Positions 35,648 through 43,760 of a stretch of DNA of 64,000 nt are shown in pieces. The translations under genes were made by a program, and so were the position numbers. Within the stretch, counting starts at the first letter, position 1; every line of letters begins with the position of its first letter. The stretch spans positions 62,001-126,000 of the forward strand of contig DATBHW010000052.1 in assembly GCA_036557285.1 (NCBI GenBank). The letters run 5' to 3'. The notes below the pieces were generated by a model that ran no database searches, had not been told where the DNA came from, and worked only from the letters and a program-made list of their open reading frames with translations. The stretch is from Ktedonobacterales bacterium (lineage in GTDB: Bacteria; Chloroflexota; Ktedonobacteria; Ktedonobacterales; DATBGS01).

Positions 35648-36748
35648 ATGGAATCCCAACCCGCGCACCCGCGCCGCGCGCTGGTGATCGCCAGCCCGCA
35701 TATCTATCAAGAACAGCTTTCTCTCGATGCAGCCCATCTGTTTCTGCAACAACAGGGCATCGGCATCAGCCATGTATACAACGTCAAGGCGCTGGACGGA
35801 CAGCCGCCACTGGCCGACAAATGGCAAGCCGAGGGAACCGAACTGGTCATTGCCGCCGGTGGCGATGGCACTGTCGGCGCAGCCGCCACGCATCTGGCGC
35901 ATAGTGAGTTACCGCTGGGCATCCTGCCGCTGGGTACCTCCAACGATTTCGCCCGCTCGCTGCGGCTGCCGCTGGAACTGGCCGAAGCCTGTCAGATCAT
36001 TGCCACAGGCCGCGTGAGGCACGTTGACCTTGGCCGCGCACAACCGGCTGTCACCACGCCTCACAGGCTGCAAGCGGTTGAAGAACCAGAACAGCGCGAT
36101 CTCCCGCCCAATCGCGTCTCCAGCGAGCATGCCTTCTTTACCCATGCCTTGACCCTGGGGCTGAATGTCGCTTTCGCTCAGCTAGCAACCGACGCCACGA
36201 TGCGCGAGCGTTTTGGCCGGTTCACCTATCCGTTGGCCGCTGTCGAGACCGTCAGCGTCGCCCAGACGTTTGATTGTACCTTGCGTTTTTCTGATCCAGC
36301 CTGCGCGCTGGCCCCCGAAGAAACCGAGAACGACATCGAGCCAGGGCGGCCCTATCATTATCAGGCATTACAGGTGGCCGTCATCAATTCTCCGATCTTT
36401 GGCGGTCCGTTGGCGTTCACCCTCGCCGGGGTCGAACTGCACGACCACCTCTTAGACATTTTGATTGTCGAACGATTTGATCTGCGCCAGTTGCTTGCGG
36501 CGGCTCAGGTGGCTCTTTCTGCGCCCGTAGAGGGGAAGCGCGAAGCCATCAGCCGACACTTTCCTGGCATTCGGCATGTCAAAGCGCGGCAAGTGGCGAT
36601 TGAAACCGCCCAGTCGGCGGATGTCACCCTGGATGGCGAAATACGCGGACGCACCCCCATCCTGGTAGCCTCAGCCGCGCGCGCCCTCAAGGTCATCGTG
36701 CCGCGCGCAAGCCAGACACCCGCGCAGAGTGGAGGAGCCGGTGGCTGA
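35648..36748 (+). CDS. Diacylglycerol kinase-family lipid kinase
   Basis: 366 residues. The catalytic domain has ELVIAAGGDGTVGAAATHL (GGDGT at 71-75) and the ATP-site LGILPLGTSNDFARSL, the hallmark of DagK/YegS/sphingosine-kinase-like enzymes. The C-terminal beta-sandwich ends with VTLDGEI (the conserved D-G-E). It phosphorylates diacylglycerol or a related lipid at the membrane. The start at 35648 follows AAGGA. Its last 8 bp overlap the helicase gene, suggesting coupling. An internal stretch (about 205-245) of Glu/Pro is an insertion relative to short family members. Confidence 0.9.
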   Translation: MESQPAHPRRALVIASPHIYQEQLSLDAAHLFLQQQGIGISHVYNVKALDGQPPLADKWQAEGTELVIAAGGDGTVGAAATHLAHSELPLGILPLGTSNDFARSLRLPLELAEACQIIATGRVRHVDLGRAQPAVTTPHRLQAVEEPEQRDLPPNRVSSEHAFFTHALTLGLNVAFAQLATDATMRERFGRFTYPLAAVETVSVAQTFDCTLRFSDPACALAPEETENDIEPGRPYHYQALQVAVINSPIFGGPLAFTLAGVELHDHLLDILIVERFDLRQLLAAAQVALSAPVEGKREAISRHFPGIRHVKARQVAIETAQSADVTLDGEIRGRTPILVASAARALKVIVPRASQTPAQSGGAGG

Positions 36749-39700
36749 CGACCTGATAGAAGCTTTTGCCAGCGAATATCCTTTTGCGCTCGATCCCTTC
36801 CAACGCGAAGCAATTTCCCATCTGGCAGCGGGCCGCTCGGTGCTGGTGGCCGCGCCCACGGGAACAGGAAAAGCGCTTGAGGCTACTACTCCAGTACTCA
36901 CTCCGACAGGCTGGAAGGCGATAGGCGACCTTCGCATTGGTGATCTCGTTATTGGCGCAAACGGGCAGCCGGTGAAAGTGACCGGCAGCTATCCACAAGG
37001 TAAACGCCCTGCTTATCGTGTTACCTTCACCGATAGGGTTTCAGTTGTTTGCGATCTGGATCATCTTTGGGCTGTCAATACGAAGTCCCGCCAACACGAC
37101 AAACTCCCCTGGCGAGTACTGACCCTGCGACAGATTTTGGCCGAAGGATTGACCGACGGGTTAGGAAGACGACACTTCATTCCCCTGGTGAAACCGGTTG
37201 AGTTCCCTAAATCGGAGCCAGCCGATGAAGAGAGACTGGTAGCAGCGGTCAGGCAGCGGGCTGGTCTGACGCAGCGCGCACTCTCCAGACGCCTCGGAGT
37301 ATCCCAGGGGTACGTTGCTCATCGTGAGACAGGGCGCAGAACTGCCACAGCAGAGTACCAGCGTGCTGTTGCTGAAGCGGTAGCCACCATTCCCCAGCGA
37401 CACCTCCATCCCTATCTGCTAGGATTACTCCTCGGCGATGGCGGATTTTCAACAAGCGCGCTGCACTTCACATCGGCTGATCATGAGCTGATCGAATCAG
37501 TACGCACATTACTTCCCGAAGGCGCTACCCTACGAAAAGTAATGGGTAGCCCTTATGATTGGTATATCCTCAGCAGCCAGCCAGGCACGCGCAACCCAGC
37601 AGTAGCGGAACTGCGCAGCCTTGGTCTCATGGGCCACCGCGCCGAGGGTAAGTTCATCCCTCATGTGTACAAATTTGCCCCAGCCACCGAGCGCCTGGCT
37701 CTTCTTCAGGGCTTGCTCGATAGTGATGGGAGCGTTGGGATAAGTGGAGCTGACCTGGAGTATACAACGGTCTCTGCTACTTTGGCAGAAGATGTCGCTT
37801 TTCTCGTTCGGTCCCTGGGCGGGCGCACACGGATTCGTCAGAAGTCCACTGGTTTTCAGAAAGCCTATCGCCAGAACATTATCCTCCCTGCTGGAATTAC
37901 TCCATTTGCATTGCAACGTAAAGCAGAGCGATACCAGGCTCGCCTGCGACATAACCCTTGCCGTGCTATCGCAGCCATAGAGCCACAAGGTGAAGCAGAG
38001 ATGGTTTGCATCTCTGTTGACGCGCCCGATGGTCTCTATGTAATTGATGGATTTGTCGTGACCCATAATACTGTTGTCGCCGAATATGGCATCTGGATGG
38101 CGCACAATCAAGGCAAGCGCGTGATCTATACCGCGCCGCTGAAAGCCCTCTCTAACCAGAAGTTCCGCGATCTCCGCGCCCGTTATGGTCCGCAGATGGT
38201 CGGCCTGGTCACTGGCGACATCGTAGAACGCAATCAAGCCCCCATCCTGGTCATGACCACCGAAATCTATCGCAATATGCTGCTGGAGGAGGAGGCCCGC
38301 GACGAGTACGGCGCGCGGAGCGATCACAGCAGCGGGTCAGAGGACACGACGCCTTCTGACCCGGCAGATACCTTCAATGAAGGGGCGCGAGCCGAAGCAG
38401 CGGCAGGAACGCCTGAGCAGCAGCCCTTCATCGCTCGCCTTAATCCTGAACTGAACGATGTGGGCTGCGTCATCTTCGATGAACTGCACTACTTGAGCGA
38501 CCCTGAGCGCGGGCCGGTCTGGGAAGAAGCCATCATCCACTCGCCCAAACATGTGCCGCTGATCGGCCTTTCGGCCACTGTCAGCAACGCCGATGAACTG
38601 GCGATCTGGATCAGCCGCGTGCATCGGCCCATCAGCCTGGTCCTGCACACCGAGCGCGCCATCCCCCTCGATCATTATTACTACCTGGATGGGCGGCTGC
38701 ATCTGGTGATGAACGCCGAGGGCAGGCGCGTGGAACGCTTCCCCAAAATTGGCGGCGAAGCCAAACGCCGCCGCGAACGCGGCGAAGCGCGCGTCTATAC
38801 CTTTGGCGGCGAAAGCAAAGGCCAGAGCCGTTCGCCCGCGACAGACGGGGCATCTGCCCGGCCTGGGAGCGCCGCGCCCGGCCAGCCAGCCGCCACTGCG
38901 GGCCGACCCAACGCTGACCGCGAAGCGCCCGAACCGGGCGAAATCCTGGCCGCCTTGCGCCAGGCCGATCTCCTCCCCTGCCTCTATTTTCTGCCGGGGC
39001 GGCGCATCGTCGAAGAAAGCGCCAGCAGCGCCGCAGGCCACCTGCTGACCACGCCGGAAGAACAAACCCTGCTGCGCGAAGAGGTGAACGCCTGGCTGGA
39101 GGTGCTGCCAGCCGAAGACCGCGAACTGGAGCAGGTCCAGCGGCTCACCGCGCTGCTGCCGCGCGGCCTGGCCTATCACCACGCGGGATTACTGCCCGGA
39201 CTGAAAGTGCTGGTCGAAACGCTCTTTCAGCGCGGGCGCCTGCGCGCCGTCTTCGCCACTGACACCCTGGCGCTGGGCATCAACATGCCCGCGCGCTCCG
39301 TCGTGGTGGGCAGCCTCAGCAAATTTGATGGCGTCGGCATGCGCCTGCTCACCCCCAACGAATACCAGCAGCTTACCGGGCGCGCGGGCCGACGCGGCAT
39401 GGACGAGCGCGGCGCGGCCATCATCCCCTACTCGCCCTGGGAGCCATTCGAGCAATCGTTTGCGGCCCTCACCGGCGCGCTCTTGCCGGTCAACAGCGCC
39501 TTCAGTATGCGCTATAACTCCGTCCTGAACCTCTGGCGCGGTGGCGACATCCGCCGCCTGCGCCGCGATGTCGCCGCCAGTTTCCGCGAGTTTCAGCGTT
39601 ATAGCCATCGCCTGCTCTACGAAGAGCGCCTGGCAAACCAGGAACTCCCCCCCCTGGCTGCCGAGGATCAGGCGCTTATAGAGGCGCTGGCGGCTGAAGA

Positions 39701-40550
39701 CGCCAGCCGGGGCCGCCGCGCCCGGCGCGAACGCAAAAAAGCGCCGCCAGAGCGCGAGCGTTACCGCGCGCTCAGCCGGGCAGGCGCCGCCGAACTCAAC
39801 GGCATCATCAGCGTCCTGCGCTCGCTCAGCTACATAGACCCCCATGATCGGCTCACCATCAAGGGGCGCTTGCTGCGCAGCATCTTTCACCCCGCCGGTA
39901 TTCTGTTTACCGAAATGATTCAGGCGATCCCGCTGGAACGTCTCCATGCCTCCGAACTGGCCGAACTGGCAAGCTGGTTTGCCTTCGACGATGACCGCCC
40001 GGTGCGCAACCGCAGCACCCTCTGGCGGCATCTCGCCTTGCTGCGCCGCGAGGTCTATCGGGTTATTGGCAGCGTGCAGATGAATGAGATTGATCTGGGT
40101 CTGGATGTCAGCCCCGGCATCAACGACGCCTTTCATGGCGTCGCGCTGCATTGGTGGCGGGGCGCTTCGCTTGCCAGCCTGCAACGGCACATTGATCTGG
40201 CCGAGGGCGATCTGCTGGTCATCCTCAACCAGACCATTGACTTGCTCCAACAGGTGCAAGGCGCTGTCGGCCAGGTGCTTGACGAAAAGCGCCTCTGGCA
40301 AACCGGCGACACACAAAACGAAGCCGACCGCATCCGCGCTGTGCAGATTCAGGCGGCGCGCCAGAGCCTGGAGGAGCTTCGCCCAAGATTGGGCGCGGCT
40401 GCCAGGGGCTTGATACGCGGCATCGTTCTCCAGAGCCGCACCGTACCTTCGATGGCTGTGCAGGTAGCTGACGAAAGCGTGCCGCTCGATATGGAAGAGG
40501 ACGAGGACAAACGCGACCTGCGCGCTGATATTCCAGAGGAGTACCCGTAG
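36741..40550 (+). CDS. HelY/Ski2-like DExH helicase (interrupted by a class 3 intein)
   Basis: 1269 residues; 870 after intein removal. Extein: an N-terminal Q-like region (YPFALDPFQREAI), Walker A APTGTGK split by the intein and completed by TVVAEYG, then YTAPLKALSNQKFRD (Ia), GDIVERNQAPILVMTTE, DELHYLSD (motif II, DExH), GLSATVSN (III), YHHAGLLPG, FATDTLALGINMPARSVV and LTGRAGRRGMD (VI). The C-terminal 350 residues match the DSHCT-like region of bacterial HelY and eukaryotic Ski2/Mtr4. A Gly/Arg-rich insert sits between the RecA domains. Start GTG at 36741 follows GGAGGAG. Substrate probably structured RNA. Confidence 0.9.
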   Translation: MADDLIEAFASEYPFALDPFQREAISHLAAGRSVLVAAPTGTGKALEATTPVLTPTGWKAIGDLRIGDLVIGANGQPVKVTGSYPQGKRPAYRVTFTDRVSVVCDLDHLWAVNTKSRQHDKLPWRVLTLRQILAEGLTDGLGRRHFIPLVKPVEFPKSEPADEERLVAAVRQRAGLTQRALSRRLGVSQGYVAHRETGRRTATAEYQRAVAEAVATIPQRHLHPYLLGLLLGDGGFSTSALHFTSADHELIESVRTLLPEGATLRKVMGSPYDWYILSSQPGTRNPAVAELRSLGLMGHRAEGKFIPHVYKFAPATERLALLQGLLDSDGSVGISGADLEYTTVSATLAEDVAFLVRSLGGRTRIRQKSTGFQKAYRQNIILPAGITPFALQRKAERYQARLRHNPCRAIAAIEPQGEAEMVCISVDAPDGLYVIDGFVVTHNTVVAEYGIWMAHNQGKRVIYTAPLKALSNQKFRDLRARYGPQMVGLVTGDIVERNQAPILVMTTEIYRNMLLEEEARDEYGARSDHSSGSEDTTPSDPADTFNEGARAEAAAGTPEQQPFIARLNPELNDVGCVIFDELHYLSDPERGPVWEEAIIHSPKHVPLIGLSATVSNADELAIWISRVHRPISLVLHTERAIPLDHYYYLDGRLHLVMNAEGRRVERFPKIGGEAKRRRERGEARVYTFGGESKGQSRSPATDGASARPGSAAPGQPAATAGRPNADREAPEPGEILAALRQADLLPCLYFLPGRRIVEESASSAAGHLLTTPEEQTLLREEVNAWLEVLPAEDRELEQVQRLTALLPRGLAYHHAGLLPGLKVLVETLFQRGRLRAVFATDTLALGINMPARSVVVGSLSKFDGVGMRLLTPNEYQQLTGRAGRRGMDERGAAIIPYSPWEPFEQSFAALTGALLPVNSAFSMRYNSVLNLWRGGDIRRLRRDVAASFREFQRYSHRLLYEERLANQELPPLAAEDQALIEALAAEDASRGRRARRERKKAPPERERYRALSRAGAAELNGIISVLRSLSYIDPHDRLTIKGRLLRSIFHPAGILFTEMIQAIPLERLHASELAELASWFAFDDDRPVRNRSTLWRHLALLRREVYRVIGSVQMNEIDLGLDVSPGINDAFHGVALHWWRGASLASLQRHIDLAEGDLLVILNQTIDLLQQVQGAVGQVLDEKRLWQTGDTQNEADRIRAVQIQAARQSLEELRPRLGAAARGLIRGIVLQSRTVPSMAVQVADESVPLDMEEDEDKRDLRADIPEEYP
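36873..38069 (+). mobile_element. Class 3 intein with LAGLIDADG nuclease and embedded HTH
   Basis: 399 residues, from Ala1 (ALEATTPVLTPTGW) to HN399, followed by Thr+1. It lacks an N-terminal Cys/Ser/Thr. Instead it has Trp66 at block B position 12 (DHLW; TGG 37068-37070), Cys379 at block F position 4 (MVCISVDAPDG; TGC 38007-38009) and Thr397 before the terminal His-Asn (VVTHN), the WCT signature of class 3 inteins. Two LAGLIDADG helices, LLGLLLGDGG and LLQGLLDSDGS, form a homing endonuclease. An XRE-like HTH (AGLTQRALSRRLGVSQGYVA) lies at about 130-150. Confidence 0.93.
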
Positions 40551-40597
40551 CGCCTGCCAGCAGCAGCAATCTGCTTCAGGTGAAGGAATATTAGAAA

Positions 40598-40641
40598 CTG
40601 TGAACTAGTTCACAGCAACTTTGTGAGCCAGCCGATATAAT
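40598..40641 (+). promoter_or_regulatory. CRP/FNR-type site and TATAAT promoter
   Basis: CTGTGAACTAGTTCACAG (40598-40615) is a perfect 18-bp palindrome containing TGTGA-N6-TCACA. A perfect -10 TATAAT lies at 40636-40641, which predicts a start near 40648 and places the palindrome centre (40606.5) at about -41.5, the class II activator position. There is no good -35 hexamer. No plus-strand ORF follows. Confidence 0.7.
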
Positions 40642-40647
40642 AAGGGG

Positions 40648-40741
40648 TAGCAAGGCGCTTCTATTCAGGAACAGAATGGTCCCCCCGGCCAAACGTTCCG
40701 TACCATTGCGACCCTGGTAGCTCACGGATGAGAAGCGCCTG
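40648..40741 (+). ncRNA. Candidate structured RNA downstream of the CRP-type promoter
   Basis: A 10-bp perfect closing stem pairs 40653-40662 (AGGCGCTTCT) with 40731-40740 (AGAAGCGCCT). Inside, AATGGT (40675-40680) can pair with ACCATT (40702-40707), and GGAAC (40668-40672) with GTTCC (40695-40699). The last two cross, so they would form a pseudoknot or alternate. No coding potential on this strand. It does not match any RNA family I know. It may also include the 3' hairpin of the convergent hydrolase gene. Confidence 0.45.
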
Positions 40742-40772
40742 GCCCTGCCTTCTCAACCTTCCCCCATGCTCA

Positions 40773-41408
40773 TCAATCTGGCCTGAAATAGCGCGTTACC
40801 GCTTGCGCAAGCTCCTCCAGATGATTGGTGAGAAAATGGTCTGCCCCCGCGATGATTTCAAGGCGCTTGGGTTCAGGGATCGCCGCGAAACTGGCCCGCA
40901 GCTGGGCTTCTGGCGCATACTGATCGAGCGAACCTTGCACGATCAGTTTGGGTTTGGCGCAGTTCGCCAGCGTATCAACAAGCAGCGACGCGGCAGGCAC
41001 GCCGACACCCACCATCTGGCGCACGCGCTCGTCGGCGCAGGCCACGCGCAGCCCGGTCCACGCGCCAAACGAGAAGCCCGCCACGCAGAGCGCCACGTCG
41101 GGAAAGAGCCGCTGAGCTTCATCCAATGCCGAACGCACATCGTCTTGCTCGCCGCGCCCCTCATCATAGGTTCCGGTACTCAGGCCCACGCCGCGAAAAT
41201 TAAAGCGCAGCGTGGGGATGCCCACCTCGTTGAGCGCCGTCGCCAGTCGAAACACCGTCTTGTTGTGCATCGTCCCCCCAAACAGCGGATGGGGATGGCA
41301 GACCACCGCCGCCAGGCGCGGCGTATCCTCTGCTTCCTCTGGCAGCCGCAGCAGCCCTTCCAATCGCCCATGCGAGGCGGGAATATCAATATGCTTCAAC
41401 TGTGCCAT
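40773..41408 (-). CDS. Alpha/beta hydrolase
   Basis: 211 residues. Start at 41408 (MAQLKHIDIPASHG) with GGAGGG upstream; the frame continues upstream without a better site. Signature: VCHPHPLFGGTMHNKTVF (oxyanion region), LRFNFRGVGLSTG, the nucleophile elbow CVAGFSFGAWTG (G-x-S-x-G, Ser in GFSFG), and GADHFLTNH with the catalytic His; the acid is probably Asp in QGSLDQYAPE. This matches small CocE/DUF-type esterases related to KANL3/Tex30. The substrate is unknown. Confidence 0.88.
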   Translation of the reverse strand: MAQLKHIDIPASHGRLEGLLRLPEEAEDTPRLAAVVCHPHPLFGGTMHNKTVFRLATALNEVGIPTLRFNFRGVGLSTGTYDEGRGEQDDVRSALDEAQRLFPDVALCVAGFSFGAWTGLRVACADERVRQMVGVGVPAASLLVDTLANCAKPKLIVQGSLDQYAPEAQLRASFAAIPEPKRLEIIAGADHFLTNHLEELAQAVTRYFRPD

Positions 41409-41640
41409 AATCGCCCTCCATAGGCTCAGTATATGCGCCGGAGCGATGCCGTGTCCATACGTTTTGTGAATCAGACCACACTTCTGATGCCAACTGGCTC
41501 GCAGTTGACACCGCAGCCCCTGGCCTATACTGCCAGCAGCAGGCAATGCTCCAATCTGCCAGAGTGGTGAATTGTTCCTGCTTGTAGTACACTATAGACA
41601 GCAGAGTTTCTCTGGCCCTGACAGCGGGTGAAGCTGGCGC

Positions 41641-41675
41641 AATTATCTGGCATATTACCTGGCGAAATTATCTGG
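41641..41675 (+). repeat. Three direct repeats ATTAYCTGG in a 5' leader
   Basis: ATTATCTGG (41642), ATTACCTGG (41654) and ATTATCTGG (41667) follow at 12-13 bp steps and end just before the G-rich ribosome binding site of the zinc-ribbon gene. The placement fits an operator or translational control site. The rest of the gap 41409-41689 holds no gene. Confidence 0.55.
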
Positions 41676-41689
41676 TAAGGGGGGTCAAA

Positions 41690-42640
41690 ATGCCGCAGTG
41701 TTACCGATGTGAGTCAAGCGTCTATTCCACTGACCGATTTTGCATGGAATGTGGAACAGAAAACCCGGCGCATCCTCCTTCCACCCCAGGAGCCAATCCA
41801 TCGTTTGCGCCCGTTGCTGTCGCTCGTAACCCGATGTCCGCCCAGCCTGTGACGCCTTCCGGCCCTCCTGCCGATGCGTCTATCTGGCAAAACCAGACCC
41901 TCCTCACTGACCCCAGATCAGCCCAGGGGAACGGGCCAGCAAACGCAGACGACACGATTGCCTGCCCGAACTGCGCCGCCAGATTGCCACGCGGCGCGCG
42001 CTTTTGCGGAGATTGCGGCATCCGCCTGTCAGATACTTCAGCCGCCGTCCAGACACCCGCTCGCTCGACTCGTGTCGCCACAGCAGCCTTGCCCGATCCC
42101 ATTCCACCCTTGAGCGCCAGCCAGGGGCCAAAGCCAGCCTCTGGCCCGGCGCAACCAGTCCTCCCGCCATTTCGCGCTTCCACCTGGGCCGCACAGCCTC
42201 CGCCCAGCGTAGAGATACCCGACGAGACCCTGACGCCCCTGTCGAACGCGCAAGACGCGCCGCCTGCCTCTGTGGCAGCGCCCGCGTGGGCGAATCCGCC
42301 CGCGCAAGCGCCCTGGGGTGCGCAGCCGCAGGCGCCCTGGCAGCCAGGACTGCCACAGGGGACCAGCAACGCCAGCTCGTTCCAACCGCCAGGCGCGTTC
42401 CCTCAGCCGCCTGTGGGCGCAGCGCCGTTTCAGGGGCCATTTCCCCCGCAGCCAGCCGCCAGGAGCGCCAACTCTTCTCAAGCGTTTTACCAGGCAATGG
42501 CCGCCATTCCGCCCATCCAAAGCGCGCCCAGGAAGAAACGCTTGCCGCGCGGCCAGGTCATCACCATGATGATCGCTGCCATCGTAACGGCGCTGGCGGC
42601 CTCTGGTGGCCTGATCCTGCTCCTCCTGTCCAACAAGTGA
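41690..42640 (+). CDS. Zinc-ribbon membrane protein with Pro/Ala-rich linker
   Basis: 316 residues. Two double-CxxC zinc ribbons lie at the N-terminus: CYRCESSVYSTDRFCMECG (4-22) and IACPNCAARLPRGARFCGDC (about 86-105). A long Pro/Ala/Gln-rich linker follows (about 110-280), then one transmembrane segment at the end (MMIAAIVTALAASGGLILLLL) with a short cytoplasmic or outer tail. It resembles other zinc_ribbon_2 proteins common in Chloroflexota. The start ATG is preceded by AAGGGGGG. Function unknown; a membrane-tethered sensor or scaffold is plausible. Confidence 0.8.
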   Translation: MPQCYRCESSVYSTDRFCMECGTENPAHPPSTPGANPSFAPVAVARNPMSAQPVTPSGPPADASIWQNQTLLTDPRSAQGNGPANADDTIACPNCAARLPRGARFCGDCGIRLSDTSAAVQTPARSTRVATAALPDPIPPLSASQGPKPASGPAQPVLPPFRASTWAAQPPPSVEIPDETLTPLSNAQDAPPASVAAPAWANPPAQAPWGAQPQAPWQPGLPQGTSNASSFQPPGAFPQPPVGAAPFQGPFPPQPAARSANSSQAFYQAMAAIPPIQSAPRKKRLPRGQVITMMIAAIVTALAASGGLILLLLSNK

Positions 42641-42797
42641 GCGGGCGCTGCATCCGTATCAAACTGTAGGAAATTAAAGATTCACCGCTTGCGTGCTATG
42701 AATTTTTATGGTACACTTGCTGCGGGCCTGGAGATGGCTTGGAACATTGAACCTGTAAGAAAACTGCGTTTTGCAAGGAAAGGCAAGGTCGTAGCTC

Positions 42798-43412
42798 ATG
42801 ATGCAAAGGAGCCGATTCGCTCGTATCCGAAACCTGCTGGCTGTCGTAATAGCTGCCCTGTTGCTGACTATCGGTCTGGCAGGAGTGGCGCAGGCGACAT
42901 CTTCGCCACCCATCCCTGTAGCAATCCCCGCGCATCTCTCCTATGTGAGCGCCAATCCCCCCGCCAATACCGACTCTCCGGGCATTCCTAACCAGCTTCC
43001 CTACAACCCTAACGCGATCCCCGTCTATCCTTCACAAGAAGGCGCCGCTCCCTTTAGCAGTGGAGGGGGATGTCTCTACGATGTCTACAACCCTCCTCCT
43101 TTGGAGGATGAGCCGTGCATCAGTGTCAACCCCTCGCGCCAGGTTGTGCCGGATGACTACCTTTTTGCGGATGCCCCTTCAGGTTGGGGAGGCTGTACGG
43201 TTAAAGTTCAGTTGCTCGACGCGACTACCAACCACCTTTACAACGCCCCGTTACAGAACTGCGGTACTAAGCCTGGCGGACACTATTATGGCCCTATCAT
43301 AACAGTCATTACGGGCCACCACTACTACACAGAGGTGAGTTGGGATGTCGTTTATAATGGAAAACACTACTACAACCCGGTAGCAGATCAAAGCCTGCTC
43401 CAAATCGGGTAG
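42798..43412 (+). CDS. Secreted protein of unknown function
   Basis: 204 residues. A Sec signal peptide (RNLLAVVIAALLLTIGLAGV, cleavage after AQA) is followed by a Pro/Ser-rich mature N-terminus (about 35-85) and a Cys-containing, Tyr-rich C-terminal domain (CLYDVYNPPP, GWGGCTVKVQLLDA, GHHYYTEVSWDVVYNG). Four Cys may form two disulfides. No recognised catalytic motif. Two adjacent ATG codons (42798 and 42801) are both possible. Probably extracellular. Confidence 0.75.
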   Translation: MMQRSRFARIRNLLAVVIAALLLTIGLAGVAQATSSPPIPVAIPAHLSYVSANPPANTDSPGIPNQLPYNPNAIPVYPSQEGAAPFSSGGGCLYDVYNPPPLEDEPCISVNPSRQVVPDDYLFADAPSGWGGCTVKVQLLDATTNHLYNAPLQNCGTKPGGHYYGPIITVITGHHYYTEVSWDVVYNGKHYYNPVADQSLLQIG

Positions 43413-43481
43413 CGTCTACCGCCTTGCTAACCTGTGGCGCGCAATAGACAAGCCTTCTCATTTCACGAAAGGTACCAGGCA

Positions 43482-43535
43482 AGCAAGCCTCCTGAACCGC
43501 TGGCCCTCAGATAGACCCAATTCAGGAGGCTTGCT
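43482..43535. terminator. 15-bp perfect stem, 24-base loop
   Basis: AGCAAGCCTCCTGAA (43482-43496) pairs with TTCAGGAGGCTTGCT (43521-43535). It follows the secreted-protein gene by 69 bp and precedes hutU by 225 bp. No U-run, so termination by this hairpin alone is uncertain. The rest of 43413-43760 holds nothing else. Confidence 0.55.
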
Positions 43536-43760
43536 CTATCCCCAACTGCCCTGTCGGCACTGCATCCCACCTGCTGAGCAATAACCAGAGAGGGAGCGCG
43601 GCGCGATTTGCCAGGAGTCCACAGGCAGATCATCCCAGCCCAGCGCATCAAGGATTGACATCTGGCTTGATGCAGCGACGCGCGAGTGCTACAGTTAAAG
43701 CACTGGCGGAGGCATTGTCGCCCCATCCTTCACGCTTTCGATTCTGAAAGGAAGATACTC

